64,000 nucleotides of DNA from Streptomyces sp. CB01249 (GTDB taxonomy: Bacteria; Actinomycetota; Actinomycetes; Streptomycetales; Streptomycetaceae): contig NZ_LISW01000006.1 of the NCBI RefSeq assembly GCF_001905735.1, positions 131,432-195,431 on the forward strand. Reading direction: 5' to 3'. Of this stretch, positions 63,791 through 64,000 are shown in pieces. The notes beneath the pieces are model-generated. The model was not told the origin of the DNA and searched no databases. It saw only the letters and a list, made by a program, of their open reading frames with translations. The translations under genes were made by a program, and so were the position numbers. Position 1 is the stretch's first letter, and each line of letters opens with the position of its first letter.

Positions 63791-64000
63791 GAAAGGTCCT
63801 TTCCCTGGCGCGGCCTCCTCGCTTGAGGTGCCGTGTCGTTCGCCGGGCCGTACTGGGTTGGTACAGGGCCGTGCTTGCAGACGCGCCCGGCGGCGCGGTG
63901 ACTGGCCGTGACTCTAAGGGCAGTGGTGGGGGTCGGGAGGGGTGCCGGCCAAGGATGTGACTGTCTTGTTATGCCCTTGAGCAAGGCTTGAGGTGGCTGG
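63791..64000 (-). promoter_or_regulatory. livK upstream region
   Basis: 210 bases up to the window end with no coding pattern. On the minus strand TTGCTC is followed after a short gap by CATAAC, a weak promoter candidate near 63965-63985. No clear operator is seen. Confidence 0.3.

Overview
This window is high-GC actinobacterial DNA, almost certainly from a Streptomyces chromosome. Supporting signs are the very strong NNC/NNG third-position preference, frequent GTG starts with 4-nt GTGA/ATGA overlaps, long GC hairpin terminators, and a gene order (trpE, trpC-trpM-trpB-trpA, lgt, gltB-gltD, pyk, pdtaR-type regulator, liv transporter) that I recall as the Streptomyces core. No plasmid, phage, insertion sequence or CRISPR was seen.

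Layout. 1-8.4 kb: the end of an exporter, a TIGR03085-type protein, then hisI, trpE, three small membrane proteins and the trpC-trpM-trpB-trpA operon closed by a strong hairpin. 8.4-10.4 kb: a membrane-anchored DsbA-like protein and lgt. 10.4-18.1 kb (minus strand): a tightly overlapping seven-gene operon with four tandem ADP-ribosylglycohydrolase-family paralogues, a ribokinase, a CaiB-type CoA transferase and a CitE-type lyase. 18.4-19.2 kb: a VIT/CCC1 metal transporter behind a large inverted repeat. 19.6-25.6 kb: gltB-gltD (GOGAT). 25.7-33.7 kb: an ArsB-like permease, a PPOX-fold protein, a cold-shock gene with an attenuator-like leader, a DEAD-box helicase, an HExxH protein, a GH35 beta-galactosidase with a divergent AraC regulator, and chorismate mutase.

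33.7-46.4 kb is a self-contained aromatic-compound catabolic cluster. It holds an MFS importer, then aldehyde dehydrogenase, extradiol-type dioxygenase, DUF108 dehydrogenase, alpha/beta hydrolase, cupin, two SDRs, a ThDP decarboxylase, a PDR/VanB reductase, a 73-residue protein and a Rieske oxygenase, with a convergent MarR regulator at the end. A palindrome at the marR promoter recurs twice, in degenerate form, between the importer and the dehydrogenase. This suggests one substrate-responsive regulon. The substrate is not determined by the sequence; an indole-acetate or other hydroxylated aromatic acid is my working guess.

46.5-64 kb: pepN, an orphan DesA/DesB-like decarboxylase and N-hydroxylase pair, a Tat-exported nucleotidase with a true U-tract terminator, a SIMPL protein, pyruvate kinase, an HTH/LAGLIDADG-like protein next to an unusual tRNA-Leu(CAA), an ANTAR response regulator, and a complete branched-chain amino acid ABC transporter (livK-livH-livM-livG-livF, minus strand). 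The most unusual material is the ADP-ribosylglycohydrolase array, the MarR-controlled catabolic cluster, the cold-shock leader and the tRNA/LAGLIDADG pair.
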